Below, piece by piece: positions 47,609 to 56,618 of a stretch of DNA of 64,000 nt. The stretch covers positions 930,001-994,000 of the forward strand of contig NZ_KB892705.1 in the NCBI RefSeq assembly GCF_000373905.1, given 5' to 3'. Numbering within the stretch: position 1 is the stretch's first letter; every line of letters begins with the position of its first letter. The stretch is from Mycobacterium sp. 155 (GTDB lineage: Bacteria; Actinomycetota; Actinomycetes; Mycobacteriales; Mycobacteriaceae). Under the pieces are notes generated by a model. That model was not told the DNA's origin, did no database searches, and worked only from the letters and a program-made list of their open reading frames with translations. The position numbers and the translations under genes are program-made.

Positions 47609-48582
47609 CCGGACCTGATCCCGAAACGGCAGAGTCCGACGAGGAACAGGCACCCGCGGAGGCCGGGACGGTCGAGGCCGAGACGACACTGCCGCCTGCG
47701 GCGGCGGGGCCCGATTTGCCGCCTGCGGCGGCTGGGGACGATTTGCCGCCTGCGGCGGCGGAAGACTACGAGGGTCCGCGCCGGCGGGCGCGTCGAGAGC
47801 GTGAGGAGCGCCGGGCGGCCCGCGATCGGGCGATAGCCATCGAACAGGCCCGCCGGGAGGCTAAACGCCGGGCGGTCGGCTCGGTCGGAGAATCGGCGAA
47901 AGCGCCTTCCTCTGGCGCGATTCGGGGCGTGAAGGTGCTGTTGTGGTCGGCGCTGGCGAGCGTGGTGGCGGTGTCGATCGGCCTGCTGCTGTACTTCACC
48001 CCGATCATGTCGGCCCGCAATGTGGTGGTGGCTGGGCTCTCCACCGTGAGCCGCGAGGAGGTGTTGGCGGCCGCTGCCGTCCCGTCGGGTGCCCCGCTGT
48101 TGCAGGTCAACACCGACGCGGTCGCCGAACGCGTGGCCGCGATCCGGCGTGTCGCGACGGCGAGGGTGCAGCGCGAGTATCCGTCCACGCTGCGCATCAC
48201 GGTGGTCGAGCGAGTTCCGGTGGTGGTCAAGGACTATCCGGACGGCCCGCACCTGTTCGACCGCGACGGAGTCGATTTCGCGACCGGTCCGGCACCGTTG
48301 TCGCTGCCCTACCTCGATACGGACAATCCCGGGCCGAGCGATCTGCCGACGCTGGCCGCCCTCAAGGTGATGCTGGCGCTGCCGCCCGATGTGGCCGGAC
48401 AGGTTGGCCGCATCGCCGCTCCGTCGGTGGCGTCGATCACGTTGACCCTGACCGACGGTCGGATCGTGGTGTGGGGCACGAACGATCGGACCGACGAAAA
48501 GGCGATGAAGTTGGCGGCCTTGTTGACCCAGCCCGGACACACCTACGACGTCTCGAGCCCGGATCTTCCGACGGTCAAGTAG
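47605..48582 (+). CDS. ftsQ: Cell division protein FtsQ with N-terminal minisatellite
   Basis: FtsQ recruits the later division proteins through its extracellular POTRA domain. The 325-residue protein has a cytoplasmic region of about 105 residues, acidic then strongly basic ([18 protein letters not shown]). One helix (about 110-132) and a POTRA domain starting at [19 protein letters not shown] follow. A beta domain closing with SLTLTDGR-type sequence ends the protein. Residues about 29-55 are three LPPAAA repeats from a 27-bp tandem array. Start is GTG 47605, overlapping murC. It is the last gene before the 172-bp ftsZ leader. Confidence 0.94.
   Translation: MTGPDPETAESDEEQAPAEAGTVEAETTLPPAAAGPDLPPAAAGDDLPPAAAEDYEGPRRRARREREERRAARDRAIAIEQARREAKRRAVGSVGESAKAPSSGAIRGVKVLLWSALASVVAVSIGLLLYFTPIMSARNVVVAGLSTVSREEVLAAAAVPSGAPLLQVNTDAVAERVAAIRRVATARVQREYPSTLRITVVERVPVVVKDYPDGPHLFDRDGVDFATGPAPLSLPYLDTDNPGPSDLPTLAALKVMLALPPDVAGQVGRIAAPSVASITLTLTDGRIVVWGTNDRTDEKAMKLAALLTQPGHTYDVSSPDLPTVK
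47689..47769 (+). repeat. 27-bp x 3 coding minisatellite in ftsQ
   Basis: Three consecutive 27-bp units (47689-47715, 47716-47742, 47743-47769) share (C/T)TGCCGCCTGCGGCGGC and differ at a few positions, mainly at the unit ends. Each core can fold as a GCCGC/GCGGC hairpin, a likely source of slippage. They encode LPPAAAG(P/D)D-type units. Despite equal length, the sequence is unrelated to the SD-core repeat. Confidence 0.9.
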
Positions 48583-48661
48583 AAATTGCCGCGCGGCACC
48601 TCGGCGCGCCTGACGCGTTCACGCGTGTCGGCCCCCTACGGTTCTGTTTGCGCGGAACTAC

Positions 48662-48690
48662 TTGACATAACTCTAAGCCTATGGTTGAGG
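48662..48690 (+). promoter_or_regulatory. Candidate ftsZ promoter region
   Basis: TTGACA at 48662 matches a -35 hexamer and stands out in a short AT-richer stretch 93 bp before ftsZ. No good -10 lies 16-18 bp downstream; TATGGT at 48680 is too close. Several ftsZ promoters are known in mycobacteria, and this hexamer may belong to one of them. Confidence 0.35.
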
Positions 48691-48754
48691 TTGAGGGTTT
48701 GCAGCAGAGGGGTTCGGCGTCACGAACACCCCAGACCAGGGAGGAAGACGATCT

Positions 48755-49909
48755 ATGACCCCCCCGCATAACTACCTGGCAGTGATCAAGGTGGTTGGCA
48801 TCGGCGGCGGCGGCGTCAACGCCGTCAACCGGATGATCGAACAGGGCCTCAAGGGCGTTGAGTTCATCGCGATCAACACCGACGCGCAGGCGCTGTTGAT
48901 GAGCGATGCCGACGTCAAGCTCGATGTCGGCCGCGATTCCACCCGTGGGCTCGGCGCCGGAGCAGACCCCGAAGTGGGCCGTAAGGCAGCCGAGGACGCC
49001 AAGGACGATATCGAAGAATTGTTGCGCGGCGCCGACATGGTGTTCGTCACCGCAGGCGAGGGCGGCGGTACCGGCACCGGCGGCGCGCCCGTCGTGGCCA
49101 CTATCGCGCGCAAGCTCGGCGCGTTGACCGTGGGCGTGGTGACACGGCCGTTCTCCTTCGAGGGCAAGCGCCGCAGCAACCAGGCCGAGGCGGGCATCAC
49201 CGCACTGCGCGAAAGTTGCGACACCCTGATCGTGATCCCCAACGATCGGCTGCTGCAGATGGGCGACGCCGCAGTGTCGCTCATGGACGCGTTCCGCAGT
49301 GCCGACGAGGTGCTGCTCAACGGTGTCCAGGGCATCACCGACCTAATCACCACTCCCGGGCTGATCAACGTCGACTTCGCCGACGTCAAGGGTGTGATGA
49401 GTGGTGCCGGTACAGCGCTGATGGGTATCGGCTCTGCTCGCGGTGACGGCCGTGCGCTCAAGGCCGCTGAGATCGCCATCAACTCGCCGTTGCTGGAAGC
49501 CTCGATGGAGGGCGCGCAGGGTGTGCTGCTGTCCGTTGCGGGCGGTAGCGATCTCGGGCTGTTCGAGATCAACGAGGCCGCCTCGCTGGTGCAGGATTCG
49601 GCCCACCCGGAGGCCAACATCATCTTCGGCACGGTGATCGATGACTCGCTCGGCGACGAGGTCCGGGTCACGGTGATCGCGGCGGGCTTCGACTCCGCCG
49701 GTCCCAGCCGCAAGCCCGTGGTCGGCCCGGGCCAAGCCACGACGCAGCCGATCGCCACCGCGCGCGCAGGCAAGGTGACCACGTCGCTGTTCGAACCGAC
49801 AGATGCGGTCAGCGTGCCCGTTCACACCAATGGTGCGACGGTCAGCATCGGCGGCGACGGCGGTATCGACGACGACGACGTCGACGTCCCGCCGTTCATG
49901 CGGCACTGA
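48755..49909 (+). CDS. ftsZ: Cell division GTPase FtsZ
   Basis: FtsZ polymerises into the cytokinetic ring. The 384-residue protein begins at ATG 48755 behind GGGAGGAAG. The nucleotide-binding tubulin signature [10 protein letters not shown] is at residues 103-112, the T7 synergy-loop region contains [12 protein letters not shown], and the GTP-site loop [14 protein letters not shown] is near residue 14. The variable linker runs from about 315. The acidic C-terminal peptide [13 protein letters not shown] is the contact for FtsW and SepF. It has its own leader of 172 bp, consistent with separate promoters. Confidence 0.98.
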   Translation: MTPPHNYLAVIKVVGIGGGGVNAVNRMIEQGLKGVEFIAINTDAQALLMSDADVKLDVGRDSTRGLGAGADPEVGRKAAEDAKDDIEELLRGADMVFVTAGEGGGTGTGGAPVVATIARKLGALTVGVVTRPFSFEGKRRSNQAEAGITALRESCDTLIVIPNDRLLQMGDAAVSLMDAFRSADEVLLNGVQGITDLITTPGLINVDFADVKGVMSGAGTALMGIGSARGDGRALKAAEIAINSPLLEASMEGAQGVLLSVAGGSDLGLFEINEAASLVQDSAHPEANIIFGTVIDDSLGDEVRVTVIAAGFDSAGPSRKPVVGPGQATTQPIATARAGKVTTSLFEPTDAVSVPVHTNGATVSIGGDGGIDDDDVDVPPFMRH

Positions 49910-49952
49910 GTCAGGCCCGCGACAGCTGGCCGCTGATTCGGATACTGAGATT

Positions 49953-50672
49953 GTGAGTGTTCGCATACGTCGGGTGACCACCACTCGTGCCGGTGGTGTC
50001 TCGGCCCCGCCCTTCGACTCCTTCAATCTCGGCGACCATGTCGGCGATGATCCGGCCGCGGTGACGGCCAACCGTCGTCGATTGGCCGCCGCGATCGGCG
50101 CGGACGCCGTGGTCTGGATGAACCAGGTCCACGGTGATCGGGTGGTCACCGTGACCGAACCGCCCGCATCGGGTGCCGCAGTCGATAATGCCGACGCATT
50201 GGTGACCACCACGCGCGGTTTGGCATTGGCGGTGGTGACCGCGGATTGCGTTCCGGTATTGATGGCCGATGCCCGCGCGGGCGTCATCGGTGCGGCGCAT
50301 GCCGGTCGGGTGGGCGCGCAAAAGGGCGTTGTGGCGCGCACGTTGGAGGCGATGCTGGCCGAAGGTGCACACGTTCAGGACGTCACTGTCCTGCTCGGCC
50401 CCGCGGTCAGCGGCCGCAATTACGAGGTACCCGCCAAGATGGCCGACGAGGTCGAGACGGCGTTGCCGGGCAGCCGCACCACCACCCGACGCGGCACGCC
50501 GGGTTTGGATCTCCGTGCCGGAATAGCCCGGCAACTAAAGGATTTGGGCGTCTGCGCGATCGACGTGGATCCGCGCTGCACGGTCGATGATCGAACCTTG
50601 TTCAGCCATCGCCGGGATACTCCGACCGGACGCCTGGCGTCGCTGGTGTGGATGGAGTCGAGCCGACGATGA
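49953..50672 (+). CDS. pgeF: Laccase-domain peptidoglycan editing factor PgeF (YfiH family)
   Basis: YfiH/PgeF proteins are described as laccase-like or purine-nucleoside enzymes; in E. coli PgeF keeps L-Ala, rather than L-Ser, in peptidoglycan precursors. GTG 49953 gives 239 residues beginning MSVRIRRVTTTRAGG. Family motifs are MNQVHGDRV (His), VTADCVPVLMAD (Cys), AAHAGRVGAQKGVV (His) and DPRCTVDDRTLFSHRRD. GATACT at 49941 lies 6 bp before the GTG, and no ribosome-binding site is seen, so a leaderless mRNA is possible. Its stop overlaps the next gene by 4 bp. Position after ftsZ matches Rv2149c. Confidence 0.92.
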   Translation: MSVRIRRVTTTRAGGVSAPPFDSFNLGDHVGDDPAAVTANRRRLAAAIGADAVVWMNQVHGDRVVTVTEPPASGAAVDNADALVTTTRGLALAVVTADCVPVLMADARAGVIGAAHAGRVGAQKGVVARTLEAMLAEGAHVQDVTVLLGPAVSGRNYEVPAKMADEVETALPGSRTTTRRGTPGLDLRAGIARQLKDLGVCAIDVDPRCTVDDRTLFSHRRDTPTGRLASLVWMESSRR

Positions 50673-51502
50673 GCGCCGAGCAGCGGTCGCGCGATGCCGA
50701 TCGGGTCGGCGAATTGACCACTGCGCTGGGGGCGGCGCGGGCGCGGCTGGCACGGGCCGCAGAATCGGCCGGGCGAAATGTCAATGAGATCGAATTACTT
50801 CCTATTACAAAGTTCTTCCCCGTCACCGATATTCGCATTTTGCATCGGTTGGGCTGCCACGCATTCGGTGAATCCCGCGAACAGGAAGCAGCCGCGAAAG
50901 TCGCTGCGGTACGTGAGGAATTGCCCGACGCGTCGGTTCGCTGGCACATGGTGGGCAGCATTCAGCGAAACAAGGCGCGCGCCGTCGTCAGCTGGGCGTA
51001 CGCCGCGCACTCTGTCGACAACGTCCGGCTCGTCGGTGCGCTGGACCGCGCGGCGACTGCCGCACTTGCCAGCGGCATTCGGACCCAGCCGTTGCGGGTC
51101 TACCTGCAGATCAGCTTGGACGGGGACATCGAGCGCGGCGGTGTCGACATTTCACGGCCCGATCTAGTGGATGAACTCTGTGCGGCGGCCAATGCCGCAA
51201 AGGGTCTCGAGTTCGTCGGGTTGATGGGGATACCGCCGCTGAAGGCCGATCCGGAGGAGGCTTTCGCTCGGCTGGCAGGGGAGTTGGAACGGGTGCAGCG
51301 GGGCTACCCGCAGCGCCTCGGACTGTCGGCGGGGATGTCGAACGACCTGGAGATCGCTGTGCGACACGGTTCGACGTGTGTGCGTGTCGGTACCGCGCTT
51401 ATGGGACAACGGCCACTAACGTCACCACCGGTAGTCACACCAGTCACACATTCATCACAGACATCAAAATTCCCAGGGTCAGCAGAAGGGTCGCCGAGAT
51501 GA
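50669..51502 (+). CDS. YggS/YlmE-type pyridoxal phosphate homeostasis protein
   Basis: This fold-type III PLP-binding protein helps balance cellular pyridoxal phosphate; it has no known catalytic reaction. The product has 277 residues from ATG 50669. The PLP lysine is Lys48 in LLPITKFFP, and [22 protein letters not shown] and [29 protein letters not shown] are family blocks. The last 25 or so residues ([16 protein letters not shown]...) lie beyond the barrel and are probably unconserved. It overlaps both pgeF and sepF by 4 bp. M. tuberculosis equivalent Rv2148c. Confidence 0.93.
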   Translation: MSAEQRSRDADRVGELTTALGAARARLARAAESAGRNVNEIELLPITKFFPVTDIRILHRLGCHAFGESREQEAAAKVAAVREELPDASVRWHMVGSIQRNKARAVVSWAYAAHSVDNVRLVGALDRAATAALASGIRTQPLRVYLQISLDGDIERGGVDISRPDLVDELCAAANAAKGLEFVGLMGIPPLKADPEEAFARLAGELERVQRGYPQRLGLSAGMSNDLEIAVRHGSTCVRVGTALMGQRPLTSPPVVTPVTHSSQTSKFPGSAEGSPR

Positions 51503-52140
51503 GCACACTGCATAAGGTCAAGGCCTACTTCGGCATGGCGCCGATGGATGATTACGACGACGAATACTACGAGGACGACGACCGGGGCGCTGCTCGCAGC
51601 TACGCCCGGCGACCCCGTGAAGAGCGCTTCGAGGACGAGGGTTACGGCTACGAGGGCCGGGAGTTCGATGAGGGACCGGCTTACCGCGCGGGTTATCCCG
51701 GTGGCGGTTTCGCCGAGGAGCCCCGGTTCGACTCGCGGATGCGCGGACCGCGCGAATTCGAGCGTCCCGCAGCGCGATTGGGCACACTGGCCGGTTCCAC
51801 CCGCGGGGCCCTGGCGATGGATCCCCGCCGGATGGCCGAGCTGTTCGAAGCGGGCAGCCCGCTGTCGAAGATCACCACGCTGCGGCCGAAGGACTACAGC
51901 GAGGCGCGCACGATCGGCGAGCGGTTCCGCGACGGCACCCCGGTGATCATGGACCTGGTTTCGATGGACAACGCCGACGCCAAGCGCCTGGTCGACTTCG
52001 CCGCCGGCCTGGCCTTCGCGCTGCGCGGCTCATTCGACAAGGTGGCGACGAAGGTCTTCCTGCTGTCACCGGCCGATGTCGACGTGAGCGCCGAGCAGCG
52101 TCGTCGGATCGCCGAAGCCGGGTTCTACGCCTACCAGTAG
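51499..52140 (+). CDS. sepF: Cell division protein SepF
   Basis: SepF anchors FtsZ to the membrane and is essential in mycobacteria, which lack FtsA. ATG 51499 gives 213 residues. The N-terminal [15 protein letters not shown] is the amphipathic membrane-binding helix. An acidic, Tyr/Arg-rich linker (about 17-110) follows, then the globular SepF core (about 115-205) with [19 protein letters not shown] and [18 protein letters not shown]. It overlaps the YggS-like gene as ATGA and lies 133 bp before the yggT-like gene. Confidence 0.95.
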   Translation: MSTLHKVKAYFGMAPMDDYDDEYYEDDDRGAARSYARRPREERFEDEGYGYEGREFDEGPAYRAGYPGGGFAEEPRFDSRMRGPREFERPAARLGTLAGSTRGALAMDPRRMAELFEAGSPLSKITTLRPKDYSEARTIGERFRDGTPVIMDLVSMDNADAKRLVDFAAGLAFALRGSFDKVATKVFLLSPADVDVSAEQRRRIAEAGFYAYQ

Positions 52141-52273
52141 TCACTCACGTCCGCGCAGCCGTCCGGCCTTAGAGCGTGGCCGGGTAGGCTGGGGGCGTCG
52201 CATAATCGGCTGGTAGCACCGCTGAGGCGACGTGTTCGAATGTCACACATCTGCCTGAGTGAGGTCGGCCCCG

Positions 52274-52564
52274 TTGTCGCTGCTCTTCGAGATCCTGTTC
52301 TTCGCGCTGTTCATCTTCTGGCTGTTGCTCATCGCGCGGGTCGTTGTGGAGTTCATCCGGTCGTTCAGTCGAGACTGGCACCCCAGGGGACTGACCGTAG
52401 TGATCCTGGAGGTCATCCTCTCGCTCACCGATCCGCCGGTGAAGCTGCTGCGCCGGATCATCCCGCAGCTCACGATAGGTGCGGTTCGGCTGGATCTGTC
52501 GATCATGGTGCTGCTGCTCGTGGTGTTCATCGGCATGCAACTGGCCCTCGGTGCGGCCGGCTGA
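52274..52564 (+). CDS. YggT-family membrane protein (Rv2146c-like)
   Basis: TTG 52274 gives 96 residues (MSLLFEILFFALFIFWL), aligning end to end with Rv2146c as I recall it; GAGG lies about 9 nt upstream. A GTG five codons earlier is the alternative. Two membrane helices (about 4-26 and 73-94) flank a cytoplasmic amphipathic loop with FSRDWHPRG and LTDPPVKLLRRIIP. YggT proteins are linked to division and turgor in other bacteria, and this one sits between sepF and wag31. Confidence 0.9.
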   Translation: MSLLFEILFFALFIFWLLLIARVVVEFIRSFSRDWHPRGLTVVILEVILSLTDPPVKLLRRIIPQLTIGAVRLDLSIMVLLLVVFIGMQLALGAAG

Positions 52565-52709
52565 CAGGACGCCGCGCAGCGTCTAGCCGGGGTCCAGATC
52601 GTTTGCCGGAGAGTCCACAAAGGCGTAAGAAGATTGAAATTCACTCTTAAAAATCGGCCTCGACTGCAACCGCCGGGTCTGGTGTGACAGGATGGACGCC
52701 AGTTGCGTG

Positions 52710-52742
52710 CAAACAAGGCTATACACAAACAAGGCTCTACAC
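52710..52742 (+). promoter_or_regulatory. Tandem 16-bp repeat with -10-like hexamers before wag31
   Basis: CAAACAAGGCTATACA (52710-52725) is followed directly by CAAACAAGGCTCTACA (52726-52741), one mismatch in 16. Each unit ends in a -10-like hexamer (TATACA or TCTACA), giving two candidate start points 16 bp apart and 43-60 bp before the wag31 ATG. Confidence 0.55.
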
Positions 52743-52784
52743 TTTGAGATCGGTTGACGGTCCAAAACTCCAAGGGGGCAGACA

Positions 52785-53606
52785 ATGCCGCTCACACCGG
52801 CGGACGTCCATAACGTCGCGTTCAGCAAGCCGCCCATCGGCAAACGCGGGTATAACGAGGACGAGGTCGACGCCTTTCTCGATCTGGTTGAGAATGAGCT
52901 GACCCGACTTATAGAAGAGAACGCAGATCTGCGGCAGCGGGTCGCCGAGCTCGACGCAGAGTTGGCGTCGGCGCATTCGGGCGGCGGTGGCGCGGCCCAA
53001 CCGGCCAAGCCGGTTCCGCTCTACGAGCCCGAACCAGAACCGGCCCCGGCGCCGAAGCCGGTCTACGAGGCGCCGGCGGCACCTGCTGCGCCGTCGGTGA
53101 CCAATGAGGACACCGCGGCGCGTGCTGCCCGTGTGCTCAGCCTGGCCCAGGACACCGCTGACCGGCTCACCGGCTCCGCCAAGGCCGAATCGGAGAAGAT
53201 GCTGGCTGACGCCCGCGCGCAAGCCGACGCCATGGTCGGCGATGCACGCAAGACGGCCGAGACCACGGTCACCGAGGCACGGCAGCGTGCCGATGCCATG
53301 CTGGCCGACGCGCAGACGCGCTCGGAGACCCAGCTGCGTCAGGCTCAGGAGAAGGCCGATGCGTTGCAGGCCGATGCCGAACGCAAGCACTCTGAGATCA
53401 TGGGGACCATCAACCAACAGCGCACGGTGCTGGAGGGTCGACTGGAACAGCTGCGGACGTTCGAACGTGAATACCGCACCCGTTTGAAGACGTACCTGGA
53501 ATCACAGCTCGAAGAGCTCGGCCAGCGCGGTTCGGCTGCGCCGGTCGATTCCAGTGCCAACAGCGACGCCAGCAATTTCGGTCAGTTCAACCGGGGCAAC
53601 AACTGA
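52785..53606 (+). CDS. wag31: DivIVA-family polar growth protein Wag31
   Basis: Wag31 marks growing poles and directs apical cell-wall synthesis in mycobacteria. The 273-residue protein has the DivIVA N-terminal domain ([36 protein letters not shown], given here only as a landmark in parts: [11 protein letters not shown] and DEVDAFLDL). A Pro/Glu/Ala linker (about 68-105) follows, then a long coiled coil (about 110-245) of Ala/Glu/Arg heptads. A Thr in the linker region is phosphorylated by PknA in M. tuberculosis (Thr73); I see [11 protein letters not shown] there without that threonine. Start ATG 52785 with AAGGGGGC upstream. Confidence 0.95.
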   Translation: MPLTPADVHNVAFSKPPIGKRGYNEDEVDAFLDLVENELTRLIEENADLRQRVAELDAELASAHSGGGGAAQPAKPVPLYEPEPEPAPAPKPVYEAPAAPAAPSVTNEDTAARAARVLSLAQDTADRLTGSAKAESEKMLADARAQADAMVGDARKTAETTVTEARQRADAMLADAQTRSETQLRQAQEKADALQADAERKHSEIMGTINQQRTVLEGRLEQLRTFEREYRTRLKTYLESQLEELGQRGSAAPVDSSANSDASNFGQFNRGNN

Positions 53607-53661
53607 CCCTTGACCGGGCCGCCACCGTTGGTCGGGAGACCGGCCTAGCTAGGGTTGAACG

Positions 53662-54033
53662 ATGCTGATCATTGCGCTAGTGCTTGCCGTCATCGGCTTG
53701 GCGGCGCTGGTGGCCGCCGTGGTGACAGGCAACGAGCTGATCGCTTGGGTGTGCATTGGCGCGAGCATGCTCGGAACGGTCCTGCTGATCGTCGACGCTC
53801 TTCGGGAACGCTCACGCGGTGCCGCCGACAAGTCGGAGGAAGAGGCCGCGGGAGCGGTTACCGACGCCGGCGAGGAATCCGTGCAGGACTATCCCGATGA
53901 GCCGGTGGAGGCGGAAGAAGCTGAGCCGATCGCGGAATCCGAACCCGCCGACGAGGTCGATGAGGCGGACGAAGCCGACGAGGACGACGCTGAACCCGCT
54001 GCCGACGAAGCGGCTGAGGAACACAAGAGCTAG
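53662..54033 (+). CDS. Small membrane protein with acidic tail (Rv2144c-like)
   Basis: This 123-residue protein has two membrane helices (about 2-21 and 26-46), a short basic turn (RERSRG) and a tail of about 65 residues that is almost entirely Glu, Asp, Ala and Pro. The size and position after wag31 match Rv2144c. No enzymatic motif is present. The stop shares the CTAG palindrome with the convergent phosphoribosyltransferase gene. Confidence 0.9.
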   Translation: MLIIALVLAVIGLAALVAAVVTGNELIAWVCIGASMLGTVLLIVDALRERSRGAADKSEEEAAGAVTDAGEESVQDYPDEPVEAEEAEPIAESEPADEVDEADEADEDDAEPAADEAAEEHKS

Positions 54034-54710
54034 CCCGCGCCGACTGTCGGTGTAGCCAGCAGGCGACGTACTTCGTCGTCGGTGACCTGGTGAAAGTCGG
54101 CGAACGCTTGGCCGACCGCCGAGAAACTGCTGGGGGTGCTCGCGCACACCACCTCGTCGGTTTCCCGGGCAAGCTCTCGGCATGCCGAGGACGGCCCCAC
54201 GGGCACCGCCACCACCAGCCGGCGGGCGGCGCGCACGGCCCGTACCGCGGCGAGCATGCTCGCACCGGTCGCGATGCCGTCGTCGACCAGAATCACGGTC
54301 CGCCCGGTCACCTCCGGGGCGGGGCGGCTGCCGCGATACGCCTGCTCGCGCCGGGTCAGTTCGGCCGTCTCCCGCTCGATCGCGGCATCGAGTTGGTCGT
54401 CACCGATGCCGAGCCGTTGCACAAGCTGCTCGTTGACCACGATTCCGCCACCGGTGGCCAGCGCGCCCATCGCCAACTCCGGCCACTGCGGCACACCCAG
54501 CTTGCGCACCAGGAACACATCCAGCGGGGCCTGTAGGGCAGCTGCCACTTCCCAGCCGATCGGTACGCCGCCACGAGCCAGGCCCAACACCAGCAGGCCA
54601 GACTGGCCGCGGTAAGACGTCAGCTCCTGGGCCAGGACCTGGCCAGCCTCGCGGCGGTCCTGGAACACCCGCCCGGCACCGTGCCGGACGGCACTGCTCC
54701 ACGCACACAT
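54030..54710 (-). CDS. Phosphoribosyltransferase-like protein (Rv2143-like)
   Basis: This 226-residue type I PRTase-fold protein carries the PRPP-binding signature [13 protein letters not shown] (139-151). The N-terminal [21 protein letters not shown] and [16 protein letters not shown] are typical of a widespread group often fused to or beside dienelactone hydrolases. No fused hydrolase is seen here, and the protein is shorter than the 352 residues I recall for Rv2143. Substrate unknown. Start ATG 54710; GTG alternatives were not favoured. Confidence 0.85.
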   Translation of the reverse strand: MCAWSSAVRHGAGRVFQDRREAGQVLAQELTSYRGQSGLLVLGLARGGVPIGWEVAAALQAPLDVFLVRKLGVPQWPELAMGALATGGGIVVNEQLVQRLGIGDDQLDAAIERETAELTRREQAYRGSRPAPEVTGRTVILVDDGIATGASMLAAVRAVRAARRLVVAVPVGPSSACRELARETDEVVCASTPSSFSAVGQAFADFHQVTDDEVRRLLATPTVGAG

Positions 54711-54737
54711 GGCAAATCTGAACTTCCACTGACCACC

Positions 54738-55463
54738 CTACGGCTGTGGCGTGGCGTGGACCACTCGTGTCAGGTAACTGCGTACCAAAGCACGGACGCG
54801 TTGCGCCGCGTCGTCGCTGAGTTCCTTTGTCTGCATGCGTAATTCGTCGTGGGTGGTTTGGCACTTCCTGGCGGCTGCGCCGTCGTGGTCGTCGGCCAGC
54901 CACTCCTCCAGCAGGGCAGCATCGAGTTCGGGATGGAACTGCAGGGCCAGTGTCCGGCCCAGCACGAAGCCCTGGGACGCGTTGCCGTTGCGGGCAATCT
55001 CGATGGCGTCCGGCGGCACCGTCCAGCGGTCGATATGCCATTCGAACCACGGACCCGGCGGGATCAGCTCAGGATCGTCGGTGCTGACCTCGTACCAGCC
55101 GATCTCCGGTGAATCGGAGCTGCCGACCGACCCGCCGAAGGTCTGCGCCAGCAACTGACCGCCGAAGCACACGCCGAACAGGCCCACTCCTGTGTCGGCG
55201 GCGTTCCGGAGCAGGGTCATCAGCGTTCCGACCCAGCTGGCGCGCAGGGCTTCGTCGTACACCGACCATCGGGCCCCGAGCAGGACTACCACGTCATACT
55301 GGGTCAGGTCGGGAAACTCCACCTCTGCGGCCAGGGCGTCGAGGTGGTCGGGGTGCACCACGTCGAATGTGTCGATGTCGAAACCACATTCGGTGAAGGC
55401 ATCGGCCAGCATCGCCTCAGGCGCCACAGGGTCGTTGCGGATGAACAGTACTCTCGATGTCAC
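54738..55463 (-). CDS. Class I glutamine amidotransferase-like protein
   Basis: A 241-residue protein with the class I amidotransferase triad: Cys99 in GVCFGGQLLA, His177 and Glu179 in LQFHPELD. It resembles stand-alone GMP-synthase-like amidotransferases, including gamma-glutamyl hydrolase types (PuuD). No synthetase domain or partner lies nearby, so a hydrolytic role is more likely than ammonia transfer. Start is GTG 55463 (MTSRVLFIRND). It precedes the phosphoribosyltransferase gene by 27 bp on the same strand and is divergent from the DUF2784 gene by 45 bp. Confidence 0.88.
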   Translation of the reverse strand: MTSRVLFIRNDPVAPEAMLADAFTECGFDIDTFDVVHPDHLDALAAEVEFPDLTQYDVVVLLGARWSVYDEALRASWVGTLMTLLRNAADTGVGLFGVCFGGQLLAQTFGGSVGSSDSPEIGWYEVSTDDPELIPPGPWFEWHIDRWTVPPDAIEIARNGNASQGFVLGRTLALQFHPELDAALLEEWLADDHDGAAARKCQTTHDELRMQTKELSDDAAQRVRALVRSYLTRVVHATPQP

Positions 55464-55508
55464 GCCTCACATTATTGCGCGAACCGGCCACGAACAGGGG
55501 CCGGGGCC

Positions 55509-55892
55509 ATGACGGTGTACTCGGTGCTGGTCGCCCTCACCGTCGGGGTTCACTTCGGCTTTATCGCCTATCTGGTGCTGGGTGGGTTCATCGCCTGTCG
55601 GTGGCCGCGCACAATCGGGTTGCACGCGGCGGCCGTGCTGTGGGGCCTTGGCAGCATCGTCCTCGGGTTGCCTTGCCCGCTCACCGATCTCGAACGCTGG
55701 TCGCGAGCACAGGCCGAGCTGCCACCACTGCCATCCCAGGGGTTTATCGCGCACTACATCACCGGGGTGCTGTATCCAGCAGGCTGGGAATCGGCCGTCC
55801 AAGCGGCGGTGTTCGTGGTTGTCCTGGCGTCGTGGGCGTTGTTTGCGATCACGCGGCATCGAAAGTCACCCGCTGGGACGCAGGGTCGGTGA
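55509..55892 (+). CDS. DUF2784-like membrane protein
   Basis: A 127-residue protein from ATG 55509 with four hydrophobic segments (about 3-28, 37-57, 76-90 and 96-116). The motif LPCPLTDLERWSR between helices 2 and 3 and GFIAHYITGVLYP are marks of the DUF2784 family as I recall it. Function unknown. The only + strand gene between two - strand units, so probably transcribed alone. Confidence 0.8.
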   Translation: MTVYSVLVALTVGVHFGFIAYLVLGGFIACRWPRTIGLHAAAVLWGLGSIVLGLPCPLTDLERWSRAQAELPPLPSQGFIAHYITGVLYPAGWESAVQAAVFVVVLASWALFAITRHRKSPAGTQGR

Positions 55893-55946
55893 TGCCGAAT
55901 GTCGACATCACCGACGAGGACCGGCAGACACGCATAGCAGGCCATC

Positions 55947-56618
55947 TCAGCTGCGATGTGTCGCCGACCGGTACCGGCGTTCCGGCCGGCCGGTGCCATA
56001 CTGCAGTCGCAGCTCCAGCGTCCCGACGCTCAGATAGTGCTCCAGGTAACGTCGGGCGCTGACTCGCGAAATTCCCACCAGCTCCGCGCATTCGGCGGCC
56101 GAGACCTCGCCTGCAGTGCGCACGGCACTCAGGACCAGGCCGCCGGTCTCGGCGCCCAATCCTTTCGGCAAAGCGACCCTGGTGGCCGCGGTGCCGCCGA
56201 ATAGCGCATCGATCATCGACTGGTCCGCGCCGCCGTCGGCTGCGAGCACGTCGGCGCGCGCCGCGTATGCCAGTAGCTTGGCCCGGAGCTGATCGAACTC
56301 GAATGGCTTGACCAGATAGTCGGCGGCACCGCCATCCAGTGCGCTGCGCACGGTGTCGAGCTCGCGGGCGGCGGTGATCATGATGACCCCGACGCGGTTA
56401 CCGTCCGACCGCAATCGATGCAGCACGTCCAGGCCGGTCATGTCGGGCAGGTACACATCGAGCAGGATCAAGTCGGGTGCCAGATCGGTCACCGCGGACA
56501 GGGTTTCCGTTCCGCTTCGGGCCACACCGACGGTGCGGAACCCGTGAACACGTTCGACGAACCGGCGATGGATCTCGGCGACCATGAAATCGTCGTCGAC
56601 CACCAGTACGTCATGCAT
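55947..56618 (-). CDS. CitB/DcuR-type response regulator
   Basis: This 223-residue regulator has a receiver domain with the phosphoacceptor Asp54 in LILLDVYLPDMTG, the acidic pocket VVDDDF (7-12) and the Lys of YLVKPFEFDQL. A C-terminal helix-turn-helix (about 165-215, with AECAELVGISRVSARRYLEHY) belongs to the CitB/DcuR group. ATG 56618 overlaps the kinase stop by 8 bp. An in-frame extension up to 56726 lies inside the kinase gene and is rejected. It most likely controls the divergent tct operon. Confidence 0.92.
   Translation of the reverse strand: MHDVLVVDDDFMVAEIHRRFVERVHGFRTVGVARSGTETLSAVTDLAPDLILLDVYLPDMTGLDVLHRLRSDGNRVGVIMITAARELDTVRSALDGGAADYLVKPFEFDQLRAKLLAYAARADVLAADGGADQSMIDALFGGTAATRVALPKGLGAETGGLVLSAVRTAGEVSAAECAELVGISRVSARRYLEHYLSVGTLELRLQYGTGRPERRYRSATHRS

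Noticed and set aside
47577..47769. Idea that the ftsQ 27-bp units and the SD-core 27-bp units are one family
   Set aside because: They share only unit length; the base sequences do not align.
52195..52260. tRNA-like strings (GGCTGGTAGCACCG and GTTCGAAT) between sepF and the yggT-like gene
   Set aside because: The spacing is too short for a tRNA; no acceptor stem or anticodon arm can be formed.
54738..55463. Naming the amidotransferase as GMP synthase (guaA)
   Set aside because: Only the glutaminase-type domain is present; there is no ATP-pyrophosphatase or dimerisation domain.
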